48,841 nt of DNA, from positions 1-48,841 of the forward strand of contig JBLNBU010000143.1 of the NCBI GenBank assembly GCA_050260215.1, given 5' to 3'. Shown here in pieces: positions 18,131-28,999 of this stretch. The DNA is from JBLNBU01 sp050260215 (GTDB taxonomy: Bacteria; Pseudomonadota; Alphaproteobacteria; Rhodospirillales; Magnetospirillaceae). Under the pieces are notes generated by a model. That model was not told where the DNA came from and ran no database searches. It was given only the letters and a program-made list of their open reading frames with translations. Each line of letters starts with the position of its first letter. Within the stretch, counting starts at the first letter, position 1. A program made the translations under genes and the position numbers.

Positions 18131-20140
18131 GTGCTGATCGCCTCGGCGATGGCCGCCCTGCTGGCGCTGGCGCTGCTCGGCCTGGCGGCCGGGCGGCGGG
18201 GGTGGAGCCACGGGCTGGTCCACGCCGGCTGCTTCCTGGCCAGCATGGCTCTGCTGGCCGGCGGGCTGAAGCATCTGGGCGGCCCCCACGGCGCCGCTCC
18301 GGTGCTGGTGCTGCCCGTGGGCCTGCCGTGGCTGGACGCCCATTTCCGCCTGGACAACCTGTCGGCCCTGTTCATGGTCATCGTCGACCTGGCCGCCGCC
18401 GCCGCCTCGGCCTTCGGCGTCGGCTATTCCCACCACCTGCCGGCGCCGCGCCGGGTCACCCCCTTCTTCCCGCTGTTCCTGTTCGGCATGAACGGGGTGC
18501 TGCTGGCCGACGACGCCTTCGTCTTCCTGGTGTCGTGGGAGTTCATGTCGCTGGCCTCGTGGCTGTTGGTCCTGGCCGACCACCACGAGGCCGAGAACCG
18601 CCGCGCCGCCCTGGTCTACCTGCTGATGGCCGCCTTCGGCACCTTCTGCCTGCTGCCCTGCTTCGGCCTGATGGCCGGCCCCGGCGGCGACTATACTTTC
18701 GCCGCCATGCGCAGTGCCGAGCTGGGGCCGGCCGCCGGCTTCCTGGTCATCGCGCTGGCGCTGATGGGGGCGGGCTCGAAGGCCGGCCTGGTGCCGCTGC
18801 ACGCTTGGCTGCCGCTGGCCCACCCGGCGGCGCCCAGCCACGTCTCGGCGCTGATGAGCGGGGTGATGACCAAGGTCGCCCTGTACGGCCTGATCCGCAT
18901 CCTGTTCGACCTGCACGGCGAGGTGTCGTGGGCGTGGGGCGCGGCCATCATGGTCATCGGCGGCATTACCGCGGTGATGGGCGTGCTGTATGCCATCATG
19001 CAGGACGACATCAAGAAGCTGCTGGCCTATTCCACCGTCGAGAACGTCGGCGTGGTGGTGATCGGCCTTGGCCTGGCGCTGGCCTTCAAGGACAGCGGCG
19101 AGGCCGGATTGAGCGCCCTGGCCCTGGTCGCCGGGCTCTACCACATCATCAACCATTCCATCTTCAAGACCCTGCTGTTCCTCGGCGCCGGCGCGGTGAT
19201 CACCGCCACCGGGCACCGCCACCTGGACCGGCTGGGCGGGCTCTTGAACCGCATGCCGTGGACGGGCGCGGCCGCCCTGGTGGGCGCGGCCGCCATCTCG
19301 GCGCTGCCGCCCTTGAACGGCTTCGTCTCGGAATGGCTGATCTTCCAGTCGCTGTTCAAGGGCCCCGGCCTGCCCCACTGGACGATGAAGTTCGGCGTGC
19401 CGGTGGTCGGCGCCATGCTGGCCCTGGCGGCGGCGCTGGCGGCGGCCTGCTTCGTGCGCGCCTTCGGCGTGGCCTTCCTGGGCCGGCCGCGCAGCCCCGA
19501 GGCGGCCGAGGCCGGCGAGGTGACCCAGGGCATGCGCCTGACCATGGCGGCGCTGGCGGTGCTGTGCGTGATCCTGGGTGCCATCCCGGTGACCGTCACC
19601 GACGCCCTGTCCTCGGTGGTGCAGCCGCTGTCGGGGGTGCAGATGGCGGTGTCGGCCGACCTGGGCTGGCCGTGGCTGTCGCCGGTCAGTTCCACCCGCG
19701 GCTCCTATTCCGGCACCGTGCTGGTGATGGTTGGGCTGTCCTTGTTCCTGATCGCCATCGTGGTGGTCCACCGGCTGGGCACCACCGCGGTGCGCCGCTC
19801 GGACGCCTGGGACTGCGGCCATGCCGAGGACCTGCCCGACGCCCAGTACACCGGCCAGAGCATGGCCCAACCCTTGCGCCGCGTCTTCGGCGCCACCATC
19901 TTCGCCGCCCGCGAGGAGGTCGAGATGCCCGAGCCCGGCGACGATTCGCCGGCGCGCCACCGGGTGCGGATGATCGATCCGGTGTGGACCTACCTCTACG
20001 TCCAGATCCAGCGCGCCGTCGACGCCGTCGCCGACCGGGTCAACCGGCTGCAGTTCCTGACCGTGCGCCACTACCTGCTGATGATGTTCGCGGCGCTGGT
20101 CTTCCTTCTCCTCGTCGTCGCCGTGAGGCAGCAGCAATGA
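18131..20140 (+). CDS. hyfB: Hydrogenase-4 subunit B-like antiporter-type membrane protein
   Basis: The 669-residue polytopic protein belongs to the NuoL/M/N and Mrp antiporter-like family and is closest in length and pattern to HyfB/HycC. It carries the conserved ion-pathway residues: SWEFMSLASWLL with the TM5-type Glu, GSKAGLVPLHAWLP with the key Lys, and SHVSALMSGVMTKVALYG. It also has DIKKLLAYSTVENVG and HALFKTLLFLGAGAV-like sequence (HSIFKTLLFLGAG). It should translocate ions across the inner membrane as part of a complex with the five following genes. The start at GTG 18131 gives a membrane-like N-terminus and has GGAG just upstream. Its stop overlaps the next ATG by four bases. Confidence 0.9.
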   Translation: MLIASAMAALLALALLGLAAGRRGWSHGLVHAGCFLASMALLAGGLKHLGGPHGAAPVLVLPVGLPWLDAHFRLDNLSALFMVIVDLAAAAASAFGVGYSHHLPAPRRVTPFFPLFLFGMNGVLLADDAFVFLVSWEFMSLASWLLVLADHHEAENRRAALVYLLMAAFGTFCLLPCFGLMAGPGGDYTFAAMRSAELGPAAGFLVIALALMGAGSKAGLVPLHAWLPLAHPAAPSHVSALMSGVMTKVALYGLIRILFDLHGEVSWAWGAAIMVIGGITAVMGVLYAIMQDDIKKLLAYSTVENVGVVVIGLGLALAFKDSGEAGLSALALVAGLYHIINHSIFKTLLFLGAGAVITATGHRHLDRLGGLLNRMPWTGAAALVGAAAISALPPLNGFVSEWLIFQSLFKGPGLPHWTMKFGVPVVGAMLALAAALAAACFVRAFGVAFLGRPRSPEAAEAGEVTQGMRLTMAALAVLCVILGAIPVTVTDALSSVVQPLSGVQMAVSADLGWPWLSPVSSTRGSYSGTVLVMVGLSLFLIAIVVVHRLGTTAVRRSDAWDCGHAEDLPDAQYTGQSMAQPLRRVFGATIFAAREEVEMPEPGDDSPARHRVRMIDPVWTYLYVQIQRAVDAVADRVNRLQFLTVRHYLLMMFAALVFLLLVVAVRQQQ

Positions 20141-21084
20141 TCGCGCTTGGCTGGCAACTGGTGCAGATCCTGCTGGTGGTGGCCCTGGCGCCGCTGGTCA
20201 CCGGCTATGTCCGGCTGATCAAGGCGCGCCTCAATGCCCGGCGCGGGCCGTCGCCGCTGCAGCCCTACCGCGACCTGTTGCGCCTGCTGCAGAAGGAAGC
20301 GGTGGTGGCCCACTCGGCGTCGTGGGTGTTCCGCGCCGCGCCCTACGTCACCTTCGCCGCGGTGTGGCTGGCCGCCTGCATCGTGCCCACCTTCACCACC
20401 AACCTGTTCCTGGCCCCGGCCGCCGACCTGATCGCCCTGGTGGCGCTGCTGGGGCTGGCCCGCTTCTGGTTGGCGCTGGCCGGCATGGACGTGGGCACCG
20501 CCTTCGGCGGCATCGGCTCATCGCGCGAGATGATGATCGCGTCCCTGGCCGAGCCCGCCATGCTGATGGTCACCTTCTCGCTGTCCCTGCTGTCGGGCAC
20601 CACGGCCCCGTCGCGCATCGTCGCCTTCGTGCTGTCGGGCGGCGTCGGCCTCGAGGTCTCCATGGGCCTGGCCATGGCGGCGCTGGTGATGGTGGCCATT
20701 GCCGAGAACGGCCGCATCCCCATCGACAACCCGGCCACCCACCTGGAGCTGACCATGGTGCACGAAGCCATGGTGCTGGAATATTCGGGCCGCCACCTGG
20801 CGCTGATCGAGTTCGGCGCCATGGTCAAGCTGACCTTGTTCATCTCGCTGATCGGCGCCCTGTTCATCCCCTGGGGCATCGCCCAGCCGGGCGCCGGGCC
20901 GGTGGGCTTCGCCATCGGGCTGGGAAGCTTCCTGGCCAAGACCTTCGGGCTGGCCACCGCGCTGGCGGTATTCGAGACCTCGATCGCCAAGATGCGGGTG
21001 TTCCGCTATTCCGACTTCCTGGGCGGCGCCCTGCTGCTGGGGCTGTTGGCCACCATCTTCCTCTACGTGTCCGAGGCGGTGTGA
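20137..21084 (+). CDS. hyfC: Hydrogenase-4 subunit C-like (NuoH-type) membrane subunit
   Basis: The 315-residue protein is of the NuoH/HyfC/HycD type, the membrane subunit that docks the soluble arm. It is an eight-helix-type protein with the basic KARLNARRGPSPLQPYRDLLRLLQKE loop after the first helix and the FGGIGSSREMM segment. The strongly conserved acidic loop AENGRIPIDNPATHLELTMVHEAM contains Glu and Asp residues of the putative proton path. The ATG overlaps the hyfB stop (ATGA). In hydrogenase relatives this subunit passes the redox-driven change to the antiporter-like subunits. Confidence 0.92.
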   Translation: MIALGWQLVQILLVVALAPLVTGYVRLIKARLNARRGPSPLQPYRDLLRLLQKEAVVAHSASWVFRAAPYVTFAAVWLAACIVPTFTTNLFLAPAADLIALVALLGLARFWLALAGMDVGTAFGGIGSSREMMIASLAEPAMLMVTFSLSLLSGTTAPSRIVAFVLSGGVGLEVSMGLAMAALVMVAIAENGRIPIDNPATHLELTMVHEAMVLEYSGRHLALIEFGAMVKLTLFISLIGALFIPWGIAQPGAGPVGFAIGLGSFLAKTFGLATALAVFETSIAKMRVFRYSDFLGGALLLGLLATIFLYVSEAV

Positions 21085-21749
21085 TGCTCAGCCACATCTC
21101 CTACGACCTTGCCCACCTGATCGGCGCCACCGTGCTGATGGCGGGCTTCGGCCTGCTCTACCAGCGCCGGCTGTTCGCGGTGCTCAACACCTTCGCCTTC
21201 CAGGCCTTCGCCCTGGCCGCCGCCGCCGCCTGGCAGGCCCACATCCAGAATGCGCCGCACCTTTACGCCACCGCCGCCATCGCCCTGGTGTTCAAGGCGC
21301 TGCTGGTTCCCTTCGCCCTGCACTGGCTGGTCGAGCGGCTGGGCATCCACCGCACCGTCGAGACGGCGCTGGGCATCGGCTGGACCATGATCGTCGGCGT
21401 GGCCCTGGTGGCATTGTCGATCCTCTTGGTGCTGCCGGTGACCGCGGGTGCCGCGGCGCTGACCCGCGAGAGCCTGGCTTTGGCCATGAGCGTGGTGCTG
21501 CTGGGCCTGTTGATGATGATCACCCGGCGCAACGCGGTGACCCAGGTGGTCGGCTTCATGGCATTGGAAAACGGCCTGATCCTGGCGGCGGTGTCGGCCA
21601 AGGGCATGCCGCTGGTGGTCGAGATTTCGGTGGCGTTCAGCGTGCTGGTGGCCATGACCTTGTTCGGCATCTTCTTCTTCCGCATCCGCGAGCGCTTCGA
21701 CACGCTGGACCTGCACTACCTTGAAACCTATCGGGGGGACCGCCAATGA
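21084..21749 (+). CDS. hyfE: Hydrogenase-4 subunit E-like (NuoK-type) membrane subunit
   Basis: The 221-residue membrane protein matches the HyfE type, in which the C-terminal half resembles NuoK. A NuoK-like acidic residue is present in VVGFMALENGLILAA, and a second charged site sits near VFKALLVPFALHWLVERL. The length agrees with HyfE (about 216). The start ATG 21084 overlaps the hyfC stop by one base, and the stop overlaps the next ATG by four. Confidence 0.9.
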   Translation: MLSHISYDLAHLIGATVLMAGFGLLYQRRLFAVLNTFAFQAFALAAAAAWQAHIQNAPHLYATAAIALVFKALLVPFALHWLVERLGIHRTVETALGIGWTMIVGVALVALSILLVLPVTAGAAALTRESLALAMSVVLLGLLMMITRRNAVTQVVGFMALENGLILAAVSAKGMPLVVEISVAFSVLVAMTLFGIFFFRIRERFDTLDLHYLETYRGDRQ

Positions 21750-23227
21750 TGCAGGCGATGGCCCCGGGCATGGACAACCCGCTGCTGTGGATCCTGGGCG
21801 TGCCGCTGGGGGCGGCCGGCTTCCTGGCCGTGCTGCCCAACTGGCGCGTGGCCACCTGGGCCAACGTGGCGGCGTCGCTGGCCACCTTCCTGTCGTCGCT
21901 GGTGCTGTTCGACAACCGGCCCGAGCCGACCCGGCTGTTGTTCATCGACGACTTCAACATCTACCTGGTGGTGCTGACCGCCTTCGTCGGCCTGACCACC
22001 GCGGTGTTCTCGGCAGCCTACATCGCCCGCGAGACCGAGGCCGAGCGTCTGTCGGACGTGCACCTGCGCTTCTACCACTCCATGTACCAGGCCTTCCTGT
22101 TCACCATGCTGCTGGCGCTGACCGCCAACAACACCGGCGTGATGTGGGTGGCGGTCGAGGCGGCGACGCTGACCACCGTGCTGATGGTCAGCCTGTACCG
22201 CACGCGCGAGGCGATCGAGGCGGCGTGGAAATACTTCATCCTGTGCTCGGTGGGCATCGGGCTGGCGCTGTTCGGCACCACCCTGGTCTACCTGGCGGCC
22301 CAGCCGGTGATGGGCGACGGCGCCGATGCCATGGCGTGGACGTTGCTGGTCAAGCGCTCCAACGCCTTCCAGCCGGACCTCTTGAACCTGGCCTTCGTCT
22401 TCGTGCTGGTCGGCTACGGCACCAAGGTGGGCCTGGCGCCCTTGCATGCCTGGCTTCCCGACGCCCATGCCGAGGGCCCGACCCCCATCTCGGCGGTGCT
22501 GTCGGGGCTGTTGCTCAACGTGGCGCTCTATGCCCTGCTGCGCTTCAAGATGATCATCGCCGCCAACGGCGCCACGCTGACGCCTGGGCCGCTGATGATC
22601 ATGATGGGCCTGTCCAGCCTGTTCCTGGCCGGGTTCATGCTGTACCGGCGCGGCGACATCAAGCGGCTGTTCGCCTATTCCTCCCTCGAGCACATGGGGG
22701 TGATCACGTTCGCCTTCGGCATGGGCGGCGCGCTGGCCAACTTCGCCGGCCTCTTGCACATGACCATGCACTCGCTGACCAAGTCGGCCATCTTCTTCGC
22801 CGTCGGCGTCATCAGCCAGAACGCCGGCACCAAGCGCATCGCCGACATCCGCGGCCTGACCACCACCCATCCGGCGCTGGGCTGGGGCTTCGTGGTCGCC
22901 GTGCTGGCCATCGCCGGCCTGCCGCCCATGGGCGTGTTCATGAGCGAGTTCCTGGTGGTCAGCTCGACCTTCGCCCGCCAGCCGCTGCTGGCCGCGCCCC
23001 TGGCGCTGGGGCTGCTGCTGGCGTTCGGCGCTCTGGTGGCGCGCATGCAGCAGATGGCCTTCGGCCCGCCGGCCGAGGAGCACCCCCATGGCCATTCCAC
23101 CCGGGCCGGCAGCCTGATGACCCTGGTGCCGTTGTGGACCCACATGGCGCTGGTGCTGGTGGCGGGCCTGTACCTGCCCGGGCCGCTGGTGGCGTGGTTC
23201 CAGTCCGTGGCCAAGCTGCTGGGGTGA
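21746..23227 (+). CDS. hyfF: Hydrogenase-4 subunit F-like antiporter-type membrane protein
   Basis: The 493-residue protein is a second antiporter-like subunit (NuoM/N-HyfF type). Key sequence includes MWVAVEAATLTTVLMVSLYR with its Glu, GYGTKVGLAPLHAWLPDAHAEGPTPISAVLSGLLLNVALYA with the conserved Lys, DIKRLFAYSSLEHMGV, and HSLTKSAIFFAVG. With hyfB it gives the complex at least two ion-translocating modules. It follows hyfE with an ATGA overlap. Confidence 0.92.
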   Translation: MMQAMAPGMDNPLLWILGVPLGAAGFLAVLPNWRVATWANVAASLATFLSSLVLFDNRPEPTRLLFIDDFNIYLVVLTAFVGLTTAVFSAAYIARETEAERLSDVHLRFYHSMYQAFLFTMLLALTANNTGVMWVAVEAATLTTVLMVSLYRTREAIEAAWKYFILCSVGIGLALFGTTLVYLAAQPVMGDGADAMAWTLLVKRSNAFQPDLLNLAFVFVLVGYGTKVGLAPLHAWLPDAHAEGPTPISAVLSGLLLNVALYALLRFKMIIAANGATLTPGPLMIMMGLSSLFLAGFMLYRRGDIKRLFAYSSLEHMGVITFAFGMGGALANFAGLLHMTMHSLTKSAIFFAVGVISQNAGTKRIADIRGLTTTHPALGWGFVVAVLAIAGLPPMGVFMSEFLVVSSTFARQPLLAAPLALGLLLAFGALVARMQQMAFGPPAEEHPHGHSTRAGSLMTLVPLWTHMALVLVAGLYLPGPLVAWFQSVAKLLG

Positions 23228-23235
23228 GGGCGACC

Positions 23236-24756
23236 ATGATCGGCGAGACCACCCTTCTCGACTTCCTCTTGGCCGGCAAGCTGGTGGCCCACCATCGGCC
23301 ATGGCCGCGCTATCAGCTGGACGCGCGCAGCTGGCGGGCGCTGGTCGAGTGCCTGTCGGCCGCCGAGTGGACGGTGATGGCCGAATGGGCCGAGCCGGGC
23401 GAGATCCACCTGGCGTTGCGCGACGAGCGGACCGGCGACGTGGCGGTGGCCTCGCATCCCTGCCCCGACCACAAGTTCTTCGCCGTCGGCCAGATCCGCC
23501 CCGGCACCGTCCGCATCGAGCGCGCCATCCGCGACATCTGGGGCCTGGAGCCCGAAGGCCTCGAGGATCAGCGCCCATGGCTGGACCATGGCCGCTGGCC
23601 GGCCCGGCACCCCTTGGCCGCCCACCGCGCGCCGCCGGCGCCGCACCCCCATCGCTACACCTTCAACGCCGCCGAGGGCGAGGGGCTACACCAGATCCCG
23701 GTCGGCCCGGTCCATGCCGGCGTCATCGAGCCCGGCCATTTCCGCTTCCACTGCCAGGGCGAGACGGTGGTCCGCCTGGAGGAGCGTCTGGGCTATGTCC
23801 ACAAGGGCATCGAGGCCGCCTGCGCCAACCGCGGCATCCTGGAAGCCGGACGCATCGTCGCCCGGGTGTCGGGGGATTCGACCGTGGCCTATTCGCTGGC
23901 CTATGCCCGCGCCGTCGAGGCCGCCCTGGGCATCGAGCCGCCGCCGCGCGCCCACTGGCTGCGTGCCCTGATGGCCGAATGCGAGCGCATTGCCAACCAC
24001 GTCTTCGACATCGGCGCCATCTGCAACGACGCCGCCTTCGCCATCATGCTGTCGCACATGGGCTGGCTGCGCGAGAAGGTGCTGCGCTCCAACGACATCT
24101 TGTTCGGCCATCGCCTGCTGATGGACCGAATCGTGCCCGGCGGGGTGACCCGCGACATCGGCGACGACGGCATCGAGGCGCTGAAGCACATGCTCTACGG
24201 GCTGCGCAAGATGTTCGACAAGGCGGTGCATCTGTACCGCGACACGCCGTCGCTGATCGACCGCACGGTCGGCACCGGCGTGGTGGCCGGGTCGCTGGCG
24301 CACCGCTTCGGTGCCGGCGGCTTCGTCGGCCGCGCCTCGGGGCGGCCGCGCGACGCGCGGCGCACGCCGGGCTATCCGCCCTATGACGATCTCGACCTGG
24401 CGGTGCCGATCCAGCCCGAGGGCGACGTCAACGCCCGCGTCGAGGTGCGCATCGCCGAGGTGCGCGAATCCCTGCGCCTGTTGTCGCGCATCTTGAACGA
24501 GCTGCCCGAAGGCGCCATCACCGCCCCCGTCCCCACCCGCGGCGGCGAGGGCATGGGGGTGGCCGAGTCCTTCCGCGGCGAGGTGGTGGTGTGGGTGCGC
24601 ATCTCGGAAGCCGGGCGCATCGTGCGATGCCATCCCCACGATCCGTCGTGGTTCCAGTGGCCGCTGCTGGAAGCCGCCATCGAGGGCAACATCGTCGCCG
24701 ACTTCCCCTTGTGCAACAAGTCGTTCAACTGTTCCTACTCGGGGCACGATCTATGA
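23236..24756 (+). CDS. hyfG: HyfG-like large subunit lacking [NiFe] cysteines (Ehr type)
   Basis: The 506-residue protein is the HyfG/HycE type: an N-terminal NuoC-like part (to about residue 150) fused to a NuoD/hydrogenase large-subunit-like part. The hydrogenase signature expected as RVCGICxxxH reads RVSGDSTVAY here, so both N-terminal nickel-binding cysteines are serines (S212, S215). At the C-terminus the DPCxxC motif is absent; instead FPLCNKSFNC has two cysteines five residues apart (C493, C499). It therefore cannot hold a standard [NiFe] centre and belongs with energy-converting hydrogenase-related (Ehr) complexes. The general fold motifs (EERLGYVHKGIE, MAECERIANHVFDIGAICND) are intact, so it is not a decaying gene. 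The reaction it performs is unknown. Confidence 0.9.
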   Translation: MIGETTLLDFLLAGKLVAHHRPWPRYQLDARSWRALVECLSAAEWTVMAEWAEPGEIHLALRDERTGDVAVASHPCPDHKFFAVGQIRPGTVRIERAIRDIWGLEPEGLEDQRPWLDHGRWPARHPLAAHRAPPAPHPHRYTFNAAEGEGLHQIPVGPVHAGVIEPGHFRFHCQGETVVRLEERLGYVHKGIEAACANRGILEAGRIVARVSGDSTVAYSLAYARAVEAALGIEPPPRAHWLRALMAECERIANHVFDIGAICNDAAFAIMLSHMGWLREKVLRSNDILFGHRLLMDRIVPGGVTRDIGDDGIEALKHMLYGLRKMFDKAVHLYRDTPSLIDRTVGTGVVAGSLAHRFGAGGFVGRASGRPRDARRTPGYPPYDDLDLAVPIQPEGDVNARVEVRIAEVRESLRLLSRILNELPEGAITAPVPTRGGEGMGVAESFRGEVVVWVRISEAGRIVRCHPHDPSWFQWPLLEAAIEGNIVADFPLCNKSFNCSYSGHDL

Positions 24757-25316
24757 TCCCGCCCATCGCCCGCTTCCTGTTCCGCCATCTGGTCAAGGGC
24801 CCGCACACCATCGGCGGGGCGCCCGAGCCCGACGCCGACGGGGTGGCCGAGCTGGTCGCCAAGGTCGGCGAGGCGGCACGGGCCAGGCTGGGCCGGTCAT
24901 TGTCGATCCGCGCGGTCGACGCCGGCTCGTGCAACGGCTGCGAGCTGGAAATCCACGCCGTCAACAGCCCCGTCTACGACCTGGAGCGCTTCGGCATCCG
25001 CTTCGTCGCCAGCCCCCGCCACGCCGACGTGCTGCTGGTCACCGGCCCGGTGACCGCCAACATGGCCGAGGCCCTGCGCCGCACATACGACGCCGCGCCG
25101 GCGCCCAAATGGGTGGTGGCCATGGGCGACTGCGCCCGCGACGGCGGCTGCTTCGCCGGCACCTACGCGGTGCTGGGCGGCGCCCAGACGGTGGTCCCGG
25201 TCGACCTGCACATCCCCGGCTGCCCACCCAGCCCGCTGCAGATCCTGTCCGGCCTGCTGGCGCTGCTGGACAACGTGGCGAGCGACCAGGTTGCGCCGAC
25301 CATGCTGGGCGGCTGA
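24753..25316 (+). CDS. hyfI: HyfI-like (NuoB-type) [4Fe-4S] small subunit
   Basis: The 187-residue protein is the NuoB/HyfI type small subunit. All four ligands of the proximal (N2-like) [4Fe-4S] cluster are present: C60 and C63 in SCNGCE, C127 in MGDCARDGGC, and C157 in PGCPPSP. So the electron-transfer cluster next to the large subunit is kept even though the large subunit has lost its metal site. The ATG overlaps the hyfG stop by four bases. No ferredoxin-like HyfH/NuoI subunit and no HyfD are encoded in the cluster, and no maturation (hyp) genes are nearby. Confidence 0.93.
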   Translation: MIPPIARFLFRHLVKGPHTIGGAPEPDADGVAELVAKVGEAARARLGRSLSIRAVDAGSCNGCELEIHAVNSPVYDLERFGIRFVASPRHADVLLVTGPVTANMAEALRRTYDAAPAPKWVVAMGDCARDGGCFAGTYAVLGGAQTVVPVDLHIPGCPPSPLQILSGLLALLDNVASDQVAPTMLGG

Positions 25317-25335
25317 CGGTCTCTGAGACCGGTCC

Positions 25336-26619
25336 CTACCCCTTGGCCACCGGCAACCACACCGTGAAGGTCGAGCCCTGCCCCACCGTGCTGTCGATGG
25401 TCAGCACGCCGCGGTGGCGGTTGACGATGTGCTTGACGATGGCCAGGCCCAGGCCGGTGCCGCCCATCTGGCGCGAGCGCGCGGTGTCGACCCGGTAGAA
25501 GCGTTCGGTGAGGCGTGGCAGGTGTTCGCGGGCGATGCCGTCGCCGTGGTCTCGCACCGCCACCGCGACGGCGCCGTTCTCGCGCAACAGGCGGCCGGCG
25601 GCCGGCGGCAGCGCATCGGCGCGGGCGGCGGTAACCTCGACGCGGCTGCCGTCGCGGCCGTACTTGACCGCGTTGTCCATCAGGTTCTGGAACACCTGGG
25701 CCAACTCGTCGGCGTCGCCGACCACCGGCGCCACGCCGTCGGCGGCGACGACGATGTCGACCGCGCGGGCGGCCGCCTGGGGCTTCAGCGCCTCGGCGGC
25801 GGCGGCCAGCATTGCGGCCAGGTCCACGGTGCCCCGCGGCGGGGTGTGTTCGTCCAGCTCGATGCGCGACAGCGACAACAAGTCGGCGATCAGCCGGCTC
25901 ATGCGCCCGGCCTGGTCCTGCATGATGGCGAGGAAGCGGTCGCGCGCCTCGGTGTCGTCGCGGGCGGGGCCGCGCAGGGTCTCGATGAAGCCCGACAGCG
26001 AGGCCAGCGGAGTGCGCAGTTCGTGGCTGGCATTGGCGACGAAGTCGGCGCGCATGCGCTCGGCGCGGCGGATGCCGGTGATGTCGTGCAGGGCGAGAAC
26101 CGCACCGCTGCCGGTGGGCTCCATGCGCGCCACCCACACGGTGTCGACCGGCGGCGGCAGGGTGAATTCCACCTCGGCGCCGCTGCTGCCGCCCACCGCC
26201 GCGGCCACCGCGTCGAGCAGCTGCGGGTCGCGCAGGAAGGCCGCCAGCTCGCGCCCGGTGGGGTCGCGGCCGAACACCCGCGCCGCCGCGGCGTTCGAGC
26301 GCACCACCCGGCGGGCGCCGTCCAGCAGCAGCAGCGGCCCCGGCAGCAGGTCGAACACCGCATCGGTCCACCCCGGGGCAGCGGGCGCGGCCGCCGGCAT
26401 GCGGCGGGCCAGCGACAGGTCGCTTTCCAACTGGGCGATGCGGTCCAGCCGCGAGCGGGCCAGCAGGGCACCGGCCAGCCAGCAGGCCGCCCACGCCGCC
26501 ACCGCCCAGCCCCACGACAGCGCCCCGAAGCCGGCCAGGCCGGCCAGCACCGCCGCGGCGGGCAGGACCGGCACCAGGCCGGCCATGGCCACCTCGCGCA
26601 GGCCGGCCGTCCGCTGCAT
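25336..26619 (-). CDS. phoR: PhoR-like sensor histidine kinase
   Basis: The 427-residue protein is a membrane histidine kinase of the PhoR type. Two hydrophobic N-terminal segments (about residues 12-53) are followed by a PAS domain (about 83-185) with PGPLLLLDGARRVVRSNAAA-type sequence. Then comes a HisKA domain with NASHELRTPLA (phospho-accepting His199). A HATPase domain follows with N box NLMDNAVKYG, DHGDGIA and GGTGLGLAIVKHI. It would respond to phosphate limitation with PhoB and the PstSCAB/PhoU transporter complex. No response regulator gene is adjacent. It begins one base after the maeB stop, so the two are probably cotranscribed. It converges on hyfI with 19 bases between stops. Confidence 0.85.
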   Translation of the reverse strand: MQRTAGLREVAMAGLVPVLPAAAVLAGLAGFGALSWGWAVAAWAACWLAGALLARSRLDRIAQLESDLSLARRMPAAAPAAPGWTDAVFDLLPGPLLLLDGARRVVRSNAAAARVFGRDPTGRELAAFLRDPQLLDAVAAAVGGSSGAEVEFTLPPPVDTVWVARMEPTGSGAVLALHDITGIRRAERMRADFVANASHELRTPLASLSGFIETLRGPARDDTEARDRFLAIMQDQAGRMSRLIADLLSLSRIELDEHTPPRGTVDLAAMLAAAAEALKPQAAARAVDIVVAADGVAPVVGDADELAQVFQNLMDNAVKYGRDGSRVEVTAARADALPPAAGRLLRENGAVAVAVRDHGDGIAREHLPRLTERFYRVDTARSRQMGGTGLGLAIVKHIVNRHRGVLTIDSTVGQGSTFTVWLPVAKG

Positions 26620-26620
26620 C

Positions 26621-28927
<2,307 letters not shown>

Positions 28928-28999
28928 GGATTAAGCGTCGCCCCTCGTTCGGTGGACGGTTCAGGTCTTCTTGTTGCCGCCTGCGGGGTTAAGACTCCG

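Noticed and set aside
18056..20137. A 693-codon minus-strand frame opposite hyfB.
   Set aside because: Composition is typical of an antisense shadow (His/Gln/Gly/Arg), and it covers a membrane protein with clear conserved residues.
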